Origin: Lachnospiraceae bacterium
GTDB lineage: Bacteria; Bacillota; Clostridia; Lachnospirales; Lachnospiraceae
DNA length: 42,039 nucleotides
NCBI GenBank assembly: GCA_017617395.1
Contig: JAFZWG010000089.1
Location: forward strand, 1-42,039
Reading direction: 5' to 3'
Shown: positions 34,801 through 40,848 of the stretch, piece after piece
How positions within the stretch are numbered: the stretch's first letter is position 1
How the letters are laid out: each line of letters starts with the position of its first letter
The notes under the pieces: model-generated
What the model was told of the DNA's origin: nothing
Seen by the model: the letters and a program-made list of their open reading frames with translations, nothing else
Databases searched by the model: none
Made by a program: the position numbers and the translations under genes

Positions 34801-35134
34801 TATTCTGCTTGGGTGCAATTGCGGGCATTATGATCACAGAGATTACAACAAATATAATATCGCAAACATTGCGAGAATCTTTGCCGATACATTTAACACC
34901 ACAGTGTTTGCTTCTGACGGGAATGTAAGATTGCACACGAATGAGTCAAAGCCATTAACGCCTAAAGAAGTGGCTGATCCTTGGACAAAATATGTGAACA
35001 GCGGAAGAACGACGAACAAAGGATGGCTAGCATATGTAAAAAAGAGTCTCAGCAATCATTATACCGGATTGATTGAACTCGGGCATAAGAACGGATGGAA
35101 GATCAGCGAGATGTTACGGTACTACGGTTATTAA
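31895..35134 (+). CDS. Secreted RHS-repeat protein with C-terminal caspase-like candidate toxin domain
   Basis: A 1079-residue polymorphic-toxin-like protein. A Sec signal peptide (MRKIVSMILAPAMIVSLLVNVNIAQA) is followed by a Ser/Thr/Val-rich beta region (about 60-200), then a calcium-loop segment DTDEDSVPDAFE. RHS/YD-type repeats run from about residue 370 to 800, ending in the RHS core signature YDNETGFYYLETRYYDPQVKRFLS and YCGNNPVAYSDYDG (to about 857). The last 220 residues are a distinct domain. VVINSHGEP (H929) and IILLGCNCGHYD (C974), each after a hydrophobic strand, match the His-Gly and Cys dyad layout of clan CD (caspase/CHAT-like) peptidases. The ribosome site GGGGGG lies 8 nt before ATG 31895. 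Two small membrane proteins follow in the same direction and may be immunity proteins. Confidence 0.85.
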   Translation: MRKIVSMILAPAMIVSLLVNVNIAQAGKGGKKQGTNPYGENAVLFAEQISVNGTKLTAPSEAVSGEVAKNNLLELLPAETERKDRLSLSGSQLSVDTATYVTGPVSLSGSRITINKPVVATGDISVSASDVTIAEGAALVSLNGSVNLYCTNHTVNGPVWAANKLFITGSKTTVNEGAFAKTIEIYTGTYTTDGTVKESVRKGQRNKTAGLTLYGMDDKNMLFANANFDYATMDVYGRKNGENSFTLLQANIMDEDFEVPSSWSVYTDFAAVLKNEFGFYFKTEPLSIAIEENTWFSSYGVDTDEDSVPDAFELWLAGTDPNTSDTFPNPEFYVYLAGEEETTCYDRLLRRDVSVTKKAFTKTFIYGDTDYPGRATGADVCYTDGTTKRIRYEYENDRLKTLHVGNNAYTILESENSVRYLVNSTCIKQASQTGNECTYNYFDTMQAVTGFDSEGNLVSFYNGSLYEMTYDDLLLLVELAKNGASYESYTYDDYGNCLTIDASGYSIHYTLDYPLYQADYTFGAQNSIQKTQKVNCADGDYGYGEAVLLTDGTNGANIPQSLVGEMISFDSDTKTLQYRIGEEIYTVKFNARGYVAKDTVTKEGSSDTTVNEYSYDAYGNLQTVKTTKNGQTTVQRYSYSSAWSDELTSFDGRSITYGTFGKPAEYYNGMSFTWAAGKLATVRNGDTSASYLYDYQGLREEKIVNGATTRYIYEGHDLIAELSADPIYFTYDGTFHLVGFEWNGAAYYYRYDIFGDVVGIVNAAGETLCTYTYDLWGAITGITGDQALADRNPIRYRGYYYDNETGFYYLETRYYDPQVKRFLSYDEMESFFYGAEEDMESLFVYCGNNPVAYSDYDGRYLAKNTVLSIDQFWDEAKDFIIPDIDKFWRDKGNGTYSVSALGRISDSTDFVQRWSEMPNNQDFVVINSHGEPYDINGSTKSNGKWVGYTILYIKAVREKLDKSKHMKAIILLGCNCGHYDHRDYNKYNIANIARIFADTFNTTVFASDGNVRLHTNESKPLTPKEVADPWTKYVNSGRTTNKGWLAYVKKSLSNHYTGLIELGHKNGWKISEMLRYYGY

Positions 35135-35145
35135 GGAGCAGGAAC

Positions 35146-35637
35146 ATGACTGTTAAAAAGAAAATTTTATTGGTGAGCGGAATCGTGGTAGCGCTGTTGC
35201 TTGTTGCAATCGGCCTGTGCTACCTGATCCCGGGGTATTTAACTCCGATGAGCAAGTATCGGAAAATGACGAAATTATTAAAACCGTACGTTACGAAGGA
35301 GATAACTCATGATTCCGGATTCAGTGAGACAAAAGATCTGTGGGTTCTTTCGATGACGGTTGATGAATACGAGGAATTGCGGGAAAAACTGCTCGCAGAG
35401 GGAAGTGAACTCATCAAGGATGAGGATCTCTTATACTTTGTGAATTATGCGGAGGAAAAGACGGAAGGCGACGAGACGGAATATGTAGCCTACAACGGCG
35501 CCGAAGAAGTCTTTCTGGATATGTTCGACAACAGCATTTCCGTAAGCGTGCTGGTTATGTTTCATGAGGGCAGAGTTCACGCGGAATTCACGGGCTATGT
35601 GAATATTAATCACGCACCCTTTGCAGCGATTGAGTAG
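35146..35637 (+). CDS. Small membrane-anchored protein, candidate immunity protein A
   Basis: A 163-residue protein with one N-terminal membrane helix (about 6-27) and a 130-residue domain probably outside the cell, containing LKPYVTKEI, MTVDEYEELREKLLAEG and EEVFLDMFDNSISVSVLV. It starts 11 bp after the RHS stop with AAGGAGCAGG as ribosome site. It is homologous along its length to the next gene and of identical length. No family recognised. Position directly behind an RHS toxin and predicted surface location suggest immunity against the secreted effector, but this is inference. Confidence 0.75.
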   Translation: MTVKKKILLVSGIVVALLLVAIGLCYLIPGYLTPMSKYRKMTKLLKPYVTKEITHDSGFSETKDLWVLSMTVDEYEELREKLLAEGSELIKDEDLLYFVNYAEEKTEGDETEYVAYNGAEEVFLDMFDNSISVSVLVMFHEGRVHAEFTGYVNINHAPFAAIE

Positions 35638-35666
35638 CAAGAGAATCAGAAAGAAGGGGGCAACAG

Positions 35667-36158
35667 ATGAATAAAAAGAAAGTAGTACTGATCATTGCAG
35701 GCGTTATCCTGTTGCTGGCGGCACTTGCGGGGTGGTGTTACTGGACCGCAGGACACAAGATTCCGATGCGGGAGTATCAGAAGATAACAGAACGGTTTAA
35801 GCCTTATATCGTGGAAGAAATCGAGAAAAGCGCTGAGTTCGGGGAGGCACACGTAAGAGCAAAGCTGGAAATGACTACGGAGGAATACGAAGGTCTGCGA
35901 AAGCAGTTGCTTGCAGAAGGCTGGGGCCTATACGAAGGAGATGTCCACGGAGAGCTGCAGTTCCTTACGGAGTATGAAGACGGAGATCGGACGGAATCCT
36001 GGATGTACAGAACCCACGCAGATGTCTTTCTGGATGTATTTGACAACAATATTTTCGTCGATATGATCGCGTTATACCACAAGGACAAGGTATATATCGA
36101 GTATTATGACGGAGTCGGGATTAACCATACGCCGTTTCAAAAAGTGGAGTGCAAATGA
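35667..36158 (+). CDS. Small membrane-anchored protein, candidate immunity protein B (paralog of A)
   Basis: A 163-residue paralog of the upstream gene. It has an N-terminal helix (MNKKKVVLIIAGVILLLAAL) and the matching blocks FKPYIVEEIE, MTTEEYEGLRKQLLAEG and ADVFLDVFDNNIFVDMIAL. AAGAAGGGGG precedes the ATG. Shared ending VGINHTPF versus VNINHAPF confirms duplication. Duplicated immunity genes behind a polymorphic toxin are common and can protect against related toxin variants. Only a weak hairpin (CACCG/CGGTG near 36170-36195) follows. Confidence 0.75.
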   Translation: MNKKKVVLIIAGVILLLAALAGWCYWTAGHKIPMREYQKITERFKPYIVEEIEKSAEFGEAHVRAKLEMTTEEYEGLRKQLLAEGWGLYEGDVHGELQFLTEYEDGDRTESWMYRTHADVFLDVFDNNIFVDMIALYHKDKVYIEYYDGVGINHTPFQKVECK

Positions 36159-36209
36159 CAAAGGAACCACCGGAGCCGATTTGCGGTGCCTCGTTTTGAC
36201 ATTGGTGTA

Positions 36210-36641
36210 TCAGGCGGTGGGGTCTGCCTTGCGGCAGTCCTCACAGAGGCCGTAGAGCACGGTGCGGAGAGGGTCGAGCCGGAAGCCGTGCGCGTCGAAG
36301 AGGTGCGAGCGGATCGAGGCGAGCTCGTCGCAGTGCAGGTGGATCAGGGTGCCGCAGCGCTCGCATTTGCAGTGGAAACACGAGTCCGCGCCTTCGCGCG
36401 CGGCCTCGCCGATGTACTCGAAGCAGGCGGGACTGTTGGCGTCAATGATGTATTTGTTGAGAAGGCCCTCCGCGACGAGGTTCTCGAGCTGCCGGTAGAC
36501 GGTCGACTGGCTGATCGGGATGCCCTGTTGCCGGAAGTACGCGCATACGTCCGCCGCGGTTGTGTGGTCGCCGGGCGCGCTCGCAAGATACTCGAGCAGG
36601 ATGTCGCGCTGTTTCGTGCGGTATTTGGAACGGGTGTTCAT
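36210..36641 (-). CDS. Fur-family metalloregulator (Fur/Zur-like)
   Basis: A 143-residue winged-helix repressor that senses metal and binds operator DNA. The recognition helix region is ISQSTVYRQLENLVAEGLL. Zinc-binding cysteine pairs are C93-C96 (CKCERC) and C133-C136 (CEDC). The metal-sensing region has C88, H90, H101 and H103, with Cys where classical Fur has one of the His, a layout common in clostridial Fur/Zur relatives. GAGGAGA precedes the ATG and a consensus promoter lies at 36708-36736. It is transcribed away from the bacteriocin operon. Which metal it senses cannot be told. Confidence 0.9.
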   Translation of the reverse strand: MNTRSKYRTKQRDILLEYLASAPGDHTTAADVCAYFRQQGIPISQSTVYRQLENLVAEGLLNKYIIDANSPACFEYIGEAAREGADSCFHCKCERCGTLIHLHCDELASIRSHLFDAHGFRLDPLRTVLYGLCEDCRKADPTA

Positions 36642-36707
36642 CGTGGATACGTCTCCTCTCGTCAGATGCGGTTCGGGCGAAAAATCCTTGTCCCGAAAAC
36701 GCTACTG

Positions 36708-36736
36708 ATTATAGTCCCGCCCCGGAAAAATGTCAA
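36708..36736 (-). promoter_or_regulatory. Consensus promoter of the Fur-family gene
   Basis: Read on the minus strand: TTGACA (36736-36731), 17-bp spacer, TATAAT (36713-36708). It is a perfect match to the housekeeping consensus. Confidence 0.85.
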
Positions 36737-36775
36737 GAAAAATGAGAATCGTTCCCGATTTGACGAAAAAAGGTG

Positions 36776-36843
36776 TCGTTCATCAAAAAAAAGTGTCGTT
36801 CATCAAAACACAGTTGATTTTTTATCGGAAAACAACGAATAAT
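36776..36843 (+). promoter_or_regulatory. Twin direct-repeat promoter, copy 3 (LytTR-like), bacteriocin operon
   Basis: TCGTTCATC at 36776-36784 and 36796-36804 (period 20). -35 TTGATT (36814-36819) starts 18 bp after the second copy starts; -10 AATAAT (36838-36843) with an 18-bp spacer. Same geometry as the sites at 24607 and 31787. Confidence 0.75.
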
Positions 36844-36930
36844 GTATTTGGACATGGTCATTCTTTGCGTTTCCGATTGCTGAAATGTAGCGGGGTGACC
36901 GGTCAAATAAAACAAAAGGAGAAAAAACTG

Positions 36931-37401
36931 ATGAAGAAGGTAGTTTGTGTGGTAGCGAGTGTTTTTGCAGCACTGATGCTGTCCATACTCGTAAACGAAG
37001 CGTATGCCTACACGTATGAGGACACCATTGAAACTCAGGGTGCCGGGACTCGCAAATACGAGTGGGAATGGTCCTGGGACATTAACTATGGTGAAACCTG
37101 GTGCCCCATCGGAACGTTCGTAATCGGCTTCGAAACGGACTGGATCAATGAGTACTATTCGTGGTCTCGTGCGGAGTGGCCGGGAAATCCCGTGTATACA
37201 AAGGCCGGGGTAAAGAACGCGGGTCAGTCCTGGACGTATGCATCCTGGAAAGGTAATTGGAGCTGGTCCAAAGAGGAAATCAGAGCAAAGAAAGATACGG
37301 CTTATTTCCGTGTCATGGTCGGAACAAATTACGGTGAAGGCTATGAATGGCACAATTTCCTTTTCTTAACGAATCTAGACAGGTATTCGAATTACAAGTA
37401 A
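36931..37401 (+). CDS. Secreted Trp-rich protein, candidate lactococcin-972-like bacteriocin
   Basis: A 156-residue preprotein with a Sec signal peptide cleaved after A26 (NEAYA-YTYED), giving a mature protein of about 130 residues with 12 tryptophans and many Tyr, Ser and Gly. The pattern YSWSRAEWPG...AGQSWTYASWKG...AYFRV recalls the Tyr/Trp-rich mature region of lactococcin 972 (Sec-exported, targets lipid II), but identity is low and it is longer. AAAAGGAG precedes ATG 36931; an upstream frame from 36730 runs through the promoter and is rejected. Its downstream neighbours are the permease and ABC ATPase characteristic of that bacteriocin group. Alternatively it is another secreted protein of that operon. 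Confidence 0.55.
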   Translation: MKKVVCVVASVFAALMLSILVNEAYAYTYEDTIETQGAGTRKYEWEWSWDINYGETWCPIGTFVIGFETDWINEYYSWSRAEWPGNPVYTKAGVKNAGQSWTYASWKGNWSWSKEEIRAKKDTAYFRVMVGTNYGEGYEWHNFLFLTNLDRYSNYK

Positions 37402-37417
37402 TTCGCAGCAGCCCTTG

Positions 37418-37466
37418 ATATGCTTTTGCAGCAGGATGGAAAAGCCTGTTGCAAAAGCATATTTAT
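37418..37466 (+). terminator. Strong hairpin between bacteriocin gene and downstream genes (possible leaky terminator)
   Basis: An 18-bp stem with one G-U pair: arms 37418-37435 and 37445-37462, 9-nt loop, followed by TTATTG instead of a full T-run. Placement after the structural gene suggests partial termination that favours precursor mRNA. Confidence 0.7.
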
Positions 37467-37521
37467 TGATAATTTGAAAGAAATACATGGCGGTCAGCCA
37501 TATCATTCGGAGAGCGTATCA

Positions 37522-38043
37522 ATGGAAACAAAAAAGACTTCAAGGTGGTTTCGCAGGATTGCAATTCTGGCGATCGTTGCAGTGGTACTGGGGCTTGTTT
37601 ATCTGGGGGTTCATTTTATTTGTTCCAGAGTTGTGATGGGGCCTTTTCTGGAAGGGGAGAAGAAAGACAGCTGGTATGTCACTTCCGACGACACGTATCT
37701 TGTCTCCGCGCGGGGATTCGGGTTGATGGAATTTTACGGCGAAATCCATGTTGAGCGCGCGGCAAACCGCAGAGTTGTAATCGGAAGCGGAGAAGAGCCG
37801 AAGCCTACCTGCGGATTGATCGTGTGGCGAGGAGTGGGGTTTGTAGATTTCGGGCTGATGATCACGACGGTTCCCGAGGGAAAGAGAATCGTTTATTATC
37901 TGATCACGATTGACGAGAACGGCAAGTATGTTCCGGACGGAACGGTAACGGGGGAGAGCGAAGAATTCGTCAAGACATTTATCGAAGAAAATCAGGATGA
38001 AATTCAGGGAATGCTGCAAAAATATCATTCGATAGGGGGTTGA
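37522..38043 (+). CDS. Membrane-anchored protein of bacteriocin operon
   Basis: A 173-residue protein with one N-terminal helix (about 13-33, AILAIVAVVLGLVYLGVHF) after a basic METKKTSRWFRR segment, then a beta-rich domain outside the cell. No family recognised. GGAG at 37509-37512 gives the ribosome site; the longer frame from 37420 starts within the hairpin and is rejected. Its stop lies at the start of the permease gene (overlap TTGA if the TTG at 38040 is used). By position it could be an immunity protein, a processing helper or a second secreted factor. Confidence 0.7.
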   Translation: METKKTSRWFRRIAILAIVAVVLGLVYLGVHFICSRVVMGPFLEGEKKDSWYVTSDDTYLVSARGFGLMEFYGEIHVERAANRRVVIGSGEEPKPTCGLIVWRGVGFVDFGLMITTVPEGKRIVYYLITIDENGKYVPDGTVTGESEEFVKTFIEENQDEIQGMLQKYHSIGG

Positions 38044-38048
38044 TTCTT

Positions 38049-40010
38049 TTGCGGGCAGCCAAGTATATCGTTTTACTGCTGGGCATATGCGTGATCATGG
38101 TGTTCTGCGGGGAAGAAAACCAGGAGTTCGCGTACGGCTTTTTGGAGGAGAACCCGTTCTTCTTCGTTGACGCGAAAAATAAAGAGATGTATTCGGATTC
38201 GTTCGGAAAAACTCTGACGGAGCTGTCGGAGGAGTATCAGGTCGGTCTGTTTGCGCAGGATACTGCGGTCGGCAAAGACCGGTTGGACGAGGTCAGCGTG
38301 TATCTGAATACGATCCAGTTAAACCGGCTGAAGAAAGACGGCCAGTATCTTGAAGGCGAATGCAAATCGCTGTTCTCGGATCCGGTGAGAGTCCTCGTGT
38401 ATGACTTTTGCGAGTTTGCGGCGCGGGAAGGGAACATGCCGGACCGCGTCTATGTAATCGGATCGCTCGAGGACGCACAGGCAATCCGGGAGAGGCTGGT
38501 CAGGGACTATAATGTCTCCGAGGTCGAATCCGGTGAGGCATACGTAGAGACGGACGTGATCATTTTCCTCTGGGCCATCACCGGGATCGCGTTTTTGTTT
38601 TTGACTGCGGTGGACACCATCGCCGCCAGAAAGAGGGGCCTGATCCGTGCGGTGATCGGCGTCGACAGACGTCGGCAAATGATCGAAGGTGTGATCGGCG
38701 ATGCCCTGGGCCTGTCGATTGCTTTTTTGCTTGTTTATAAGATTCTGGGGCACTGGTACGTCTACGGCAGCCTGAAGATCCATGTGATATGCCTCGCGGT
38801 GCTGTTGCTGGGCAGTCTCGTTATCCAGGTGGTCTTCTCAAGGTCCGATGTTCGCCGGGCGCTTCGCCAGGTCCAGATCGACCGGGACGTGCTGGGAATT
38901 CTGTGTGTCGTCAAAGTCGTGATCACGGTTTTGAGCCTGTTGATAATCGCAGGGCTGGTAAACGAGATCCACAAGACGAAGGGTGTTCGGGACACGCTCG
39001 ATAAGCTCGGGAAGCTCAAGGATTATCACTTTGTCAGCGTCTTCTGCCTGGACGAAAATCCCGAGGAGGAACGGAATTATCAGGAGCGGCTCGCGAAACT
39101 GATTTCCGGGAAGCAGGCGGATTACAGACCGATCTATCTCTCGGAGAGAGGCTACGGCGCGTCGGACGACGATGAGCTTAAGATGGTTGAGGTCAGCTAC
39201 TATGCGCGTGACCTCTTGGATTTGACAAAGCAGTATCACGAGGCGGACCACAGCTCCGACTACATCGTTTTGATTCCGGCGGGATTTGCGGACGACGAGG
39301 AAGCCGGCGAGCTTTTGGAGGACATGCTTCGGGACGCCTGCGGCGGCGAATCGTTTGAAAAAGTGGTTTACGATGAGTCGACGGAGGTTGTCTGTACGAC
39401 CGGCGGGGAAGGGCGTCTCACGTTGACGTCGTGCAAAAATCCCGTCGTTCTGCTGCGCAACCATCCGGACACCGGAGCCTCGATTGCGCGGGTTATGCAG
39501 GATATCAACGAAGGGGCAATGAAAGTTATGTTCTGCCTTCCCACAGAGGCGGACATCGAAGAAGTACAGCGGTTGGGCAGCGACAGATATCTGGTGGCAA
39601 CCGGTGAGGTTCACGCCCTCGTGGAAGAGCAGGTGCACCGACAGGAGGTGTTCGTTCTTTCGGAGAGCATCCTGTGCGCGTTGGTTCTTCTGTACAACTT
39701 TATGCTTTCGCTGAGACTTACCCGGATCGATTATCTGGTGAACCGAAGAAAAAATACGATCGGGATGATTCTCGGAAGATCGTTGTTCGAGCGGTATCGG
39801 GGAACCATGGTGAGATACGCCGTCACAACGCTGGTCTCGCTGGCGGTGATCACGGTTCTTTGTCTGAAGCTTCGCTTTGCCGGCCTTGGTTGGGTGCTGG
39901 CATGCGGAGGAATTCTCTGCATCTTCGACGTTGCGGTGTATCTGATCTGCATGCGGCGGATGGAGAGAAAGAATACCAAGTCGGTTATTACAGGGGGCAT
40001 ATATGCTTGA
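38049..40010 (+). CDS. Bacteriocin-associated integral membrane protein (putative ABC permease/immunity)
   Basis: A large membrane protein of about 650 residues with an N-terminal helix, an external domain, four clustered helices, a second external domain and three C-terminal helices. This layout is that of the bacteriocin-associated integral membrane proteins (bact_immun_7tm group, FtsX/MacB-like) found with lactococcin-972-type bacteriocins. FtsX-like blocks AARKRGLIRAVIGVDRRRQMIEG and NRRKNTIGMILGRS appear in both halves. The start is probably TTG 38049, 9 nt after GGGGG; an in-frame TTG at 38040 is too close to that site. It overlaps the ABC ATPase gene by 8 bp. Its role is export or self-immunity together with the ATPase. 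Confidence 0.75.
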   Translation: MRAAKYIVLLLGICVIMVFCGEENQEFAYGFLEENPFFFVDAKNKEMYSDSFGKTLTELSEEYQVGLFAQDTAVGKDRLDEVSVYLNTIQLNRLKKDGQYLEGECKSLFSDPVRVLVYDFCEFAAREGNMPDRVYVIGSLEDAQAIRERLVRDYNVSEVESGEAYVETDVIIFLWAITGIAFLFLTAVDTIAARKRGLIRAVIGVDRRRQMIEGVIGDALGLSIAFLLVYKILGHWYVYGSLKIHVICLAVLLLGSLVIQVVFSRSDVRRALRQVQIDRDVLGILCVVKVVITVLSLLIIAGLVNEIHKTKGVRDTLDKLGKLKDYHFVSVFCLDENPEEERNYQERLAKLISGKQADYRPIYLSERGYGASDDDELKMVEVSYYARDLLDLTKQYHEADHSSDYIVLIPAGFADDEEAGELLEDMLRDACGGESFEKVVYDESTEVVCTTGGEGRLTLTSCKNPVVLLRNHPDTGASIARVMQDINEGAMKVMFCLPTEADIEEVQRLGSDRYLVATGEVHALVEEQVHRQEVFVLSESILCALVLLYNFMLSLRLTRIDYLVNRRKNTIGMILGRSLFERYRGTMVRYAVTTLVSLAVITVLCLKLRFAGLGWVLACGGILCIFDVAVYLICMRRMERKNTKSVITGGIYA

Positions 40011-40635
40011 GATCAAAGGGCTGACAAAGAAGTATGAAAACCGGGTGCTGTTCCGGGATTTCAATCTGACGGTGGAAGACGGAGAGTTCGTTGTCATCGT
40101 CGGGGAGAGCGGCGCCGGCAAGACGACACTTTTGAACATGATCGGCGGGCTGGAGGAAGCGACCGGCGGGACGATTGAATTTAACGGAAAACCGATCACG
40201 GGGAAAATGAACGACCGTGAATTTTACGGCAAGACGGTTGGATTTTTGTTTCAGAGCTTCGGTTTGCTGGAGGAGGAGACCGTGTATCGGAATCTGACTC
40301 TGGTTCCTGCGCGAAACCGAAGCACGATCAGTATCGAGGACGCAATGCAGCGGACCGGAATCGCTGATCTTAAGGATCAAAAAGTGTTTCGCCTCTCGGG
40401 CGGTGAGCAGCAGCGTGTTGCTCTGTGCCGCCTGATTATCAAGCAAAATGATTTGATCCTGGCGGATGAGCCGACCGGCAACCTCGACCCGGAGAATGCT
40501 AAAAAGGTGATGAGCATCCTCCGCGAAATCTGCGCCTTGGGAAAAACGGTCATTGTTGTCACGCACGATGTGCGTCTGATTCAAGAGGGAGATCGGGTTG
40601 TCAGGGTATCGCGATACGAGGAAGTCGCCGAGTGA
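40003..40635 (+). CDS. ABC transporter ATP-binding protein, lactococcin-972 group-like
   Basis: A 210-residue MacB/LolD-type ATPase. It has Walker A GESGAGKTT, a Q-loop FQSFGL, signature LSGGEQQR, Walker B LILADEPTG and H-loop VTHD. The compact length and pairing with the upstream permease match the putative bacteriocin export ATPases of the lactococcin-972 group. The start overlaps the permease stop by 8 bp, so the two are translationally coupled. It powers either toxin removal (immunity) or export. Confidence 0.88.
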   Translation: MLEIKGLTKKYENRVLFRDFNLTVEDGEFVVIVGESGAGKTTLLNMIGGLEEATGGTIEFNGKPITGKMNDREFYGKTVGFLFQSFGLLEEETVYRNLTLVPARNRSTISIEDAMQRTGIADLKDQKVFRLSGGEQQRVALCRLIIKQNDLILADEPTGNLDPENAKKVMSILREICALGKTVIVVTHDVRLIQEGDRVVRVSRYEEVAE

Positions 40636-40657
40636 CAACCGGGGAACGTGAGCAGTG

Positions 40658-40706
40658 GTGACAGGGGGACAGTTCTTTGGTGACAAAAGAACTGTCCCCC
40701 TGTCAC
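40658..40706. repeat. Perfect 21-bp palindrome, GGGGGACAGTTCTTT type
   Basis: Two 21-bp arms (40658-40678 and 40686-40706) with a 7-nt loop. The arms share GGGACAGTTCTTT with the repeat at 27856-27890. It lies between the bacteriocin operon and transketolase; it may act as a terminator in both directions. Repeats with this core are common in Clostridia. Confidence 0.85.
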
Positions 40707-40713
40707 ATTCGGC

Positions 40714-40742
40714 TTGCATTGCGCGGGGGGTTATGGTATTAT
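40714..40742 (+). promoter_or_regulatory. Promoter of transketolase gene
   Basis: TTGCAT (40714-40719), 17-bp spacer, TATTAT (40737-40742) with an upstream TGG extension, about 107 bp before the start codon. Confidence 0.6.
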
Positions 40743-40848
40743 TTCTTCGGGTATGCGCCTGTGCCTGCGGGCGCCGCGACCCCTGCCGCGCTGCCGCTCG
40801 GAAGAAGGGCGGGATGCAGGGAGAATTTTCCTCGGAGGAATCTAAGAT

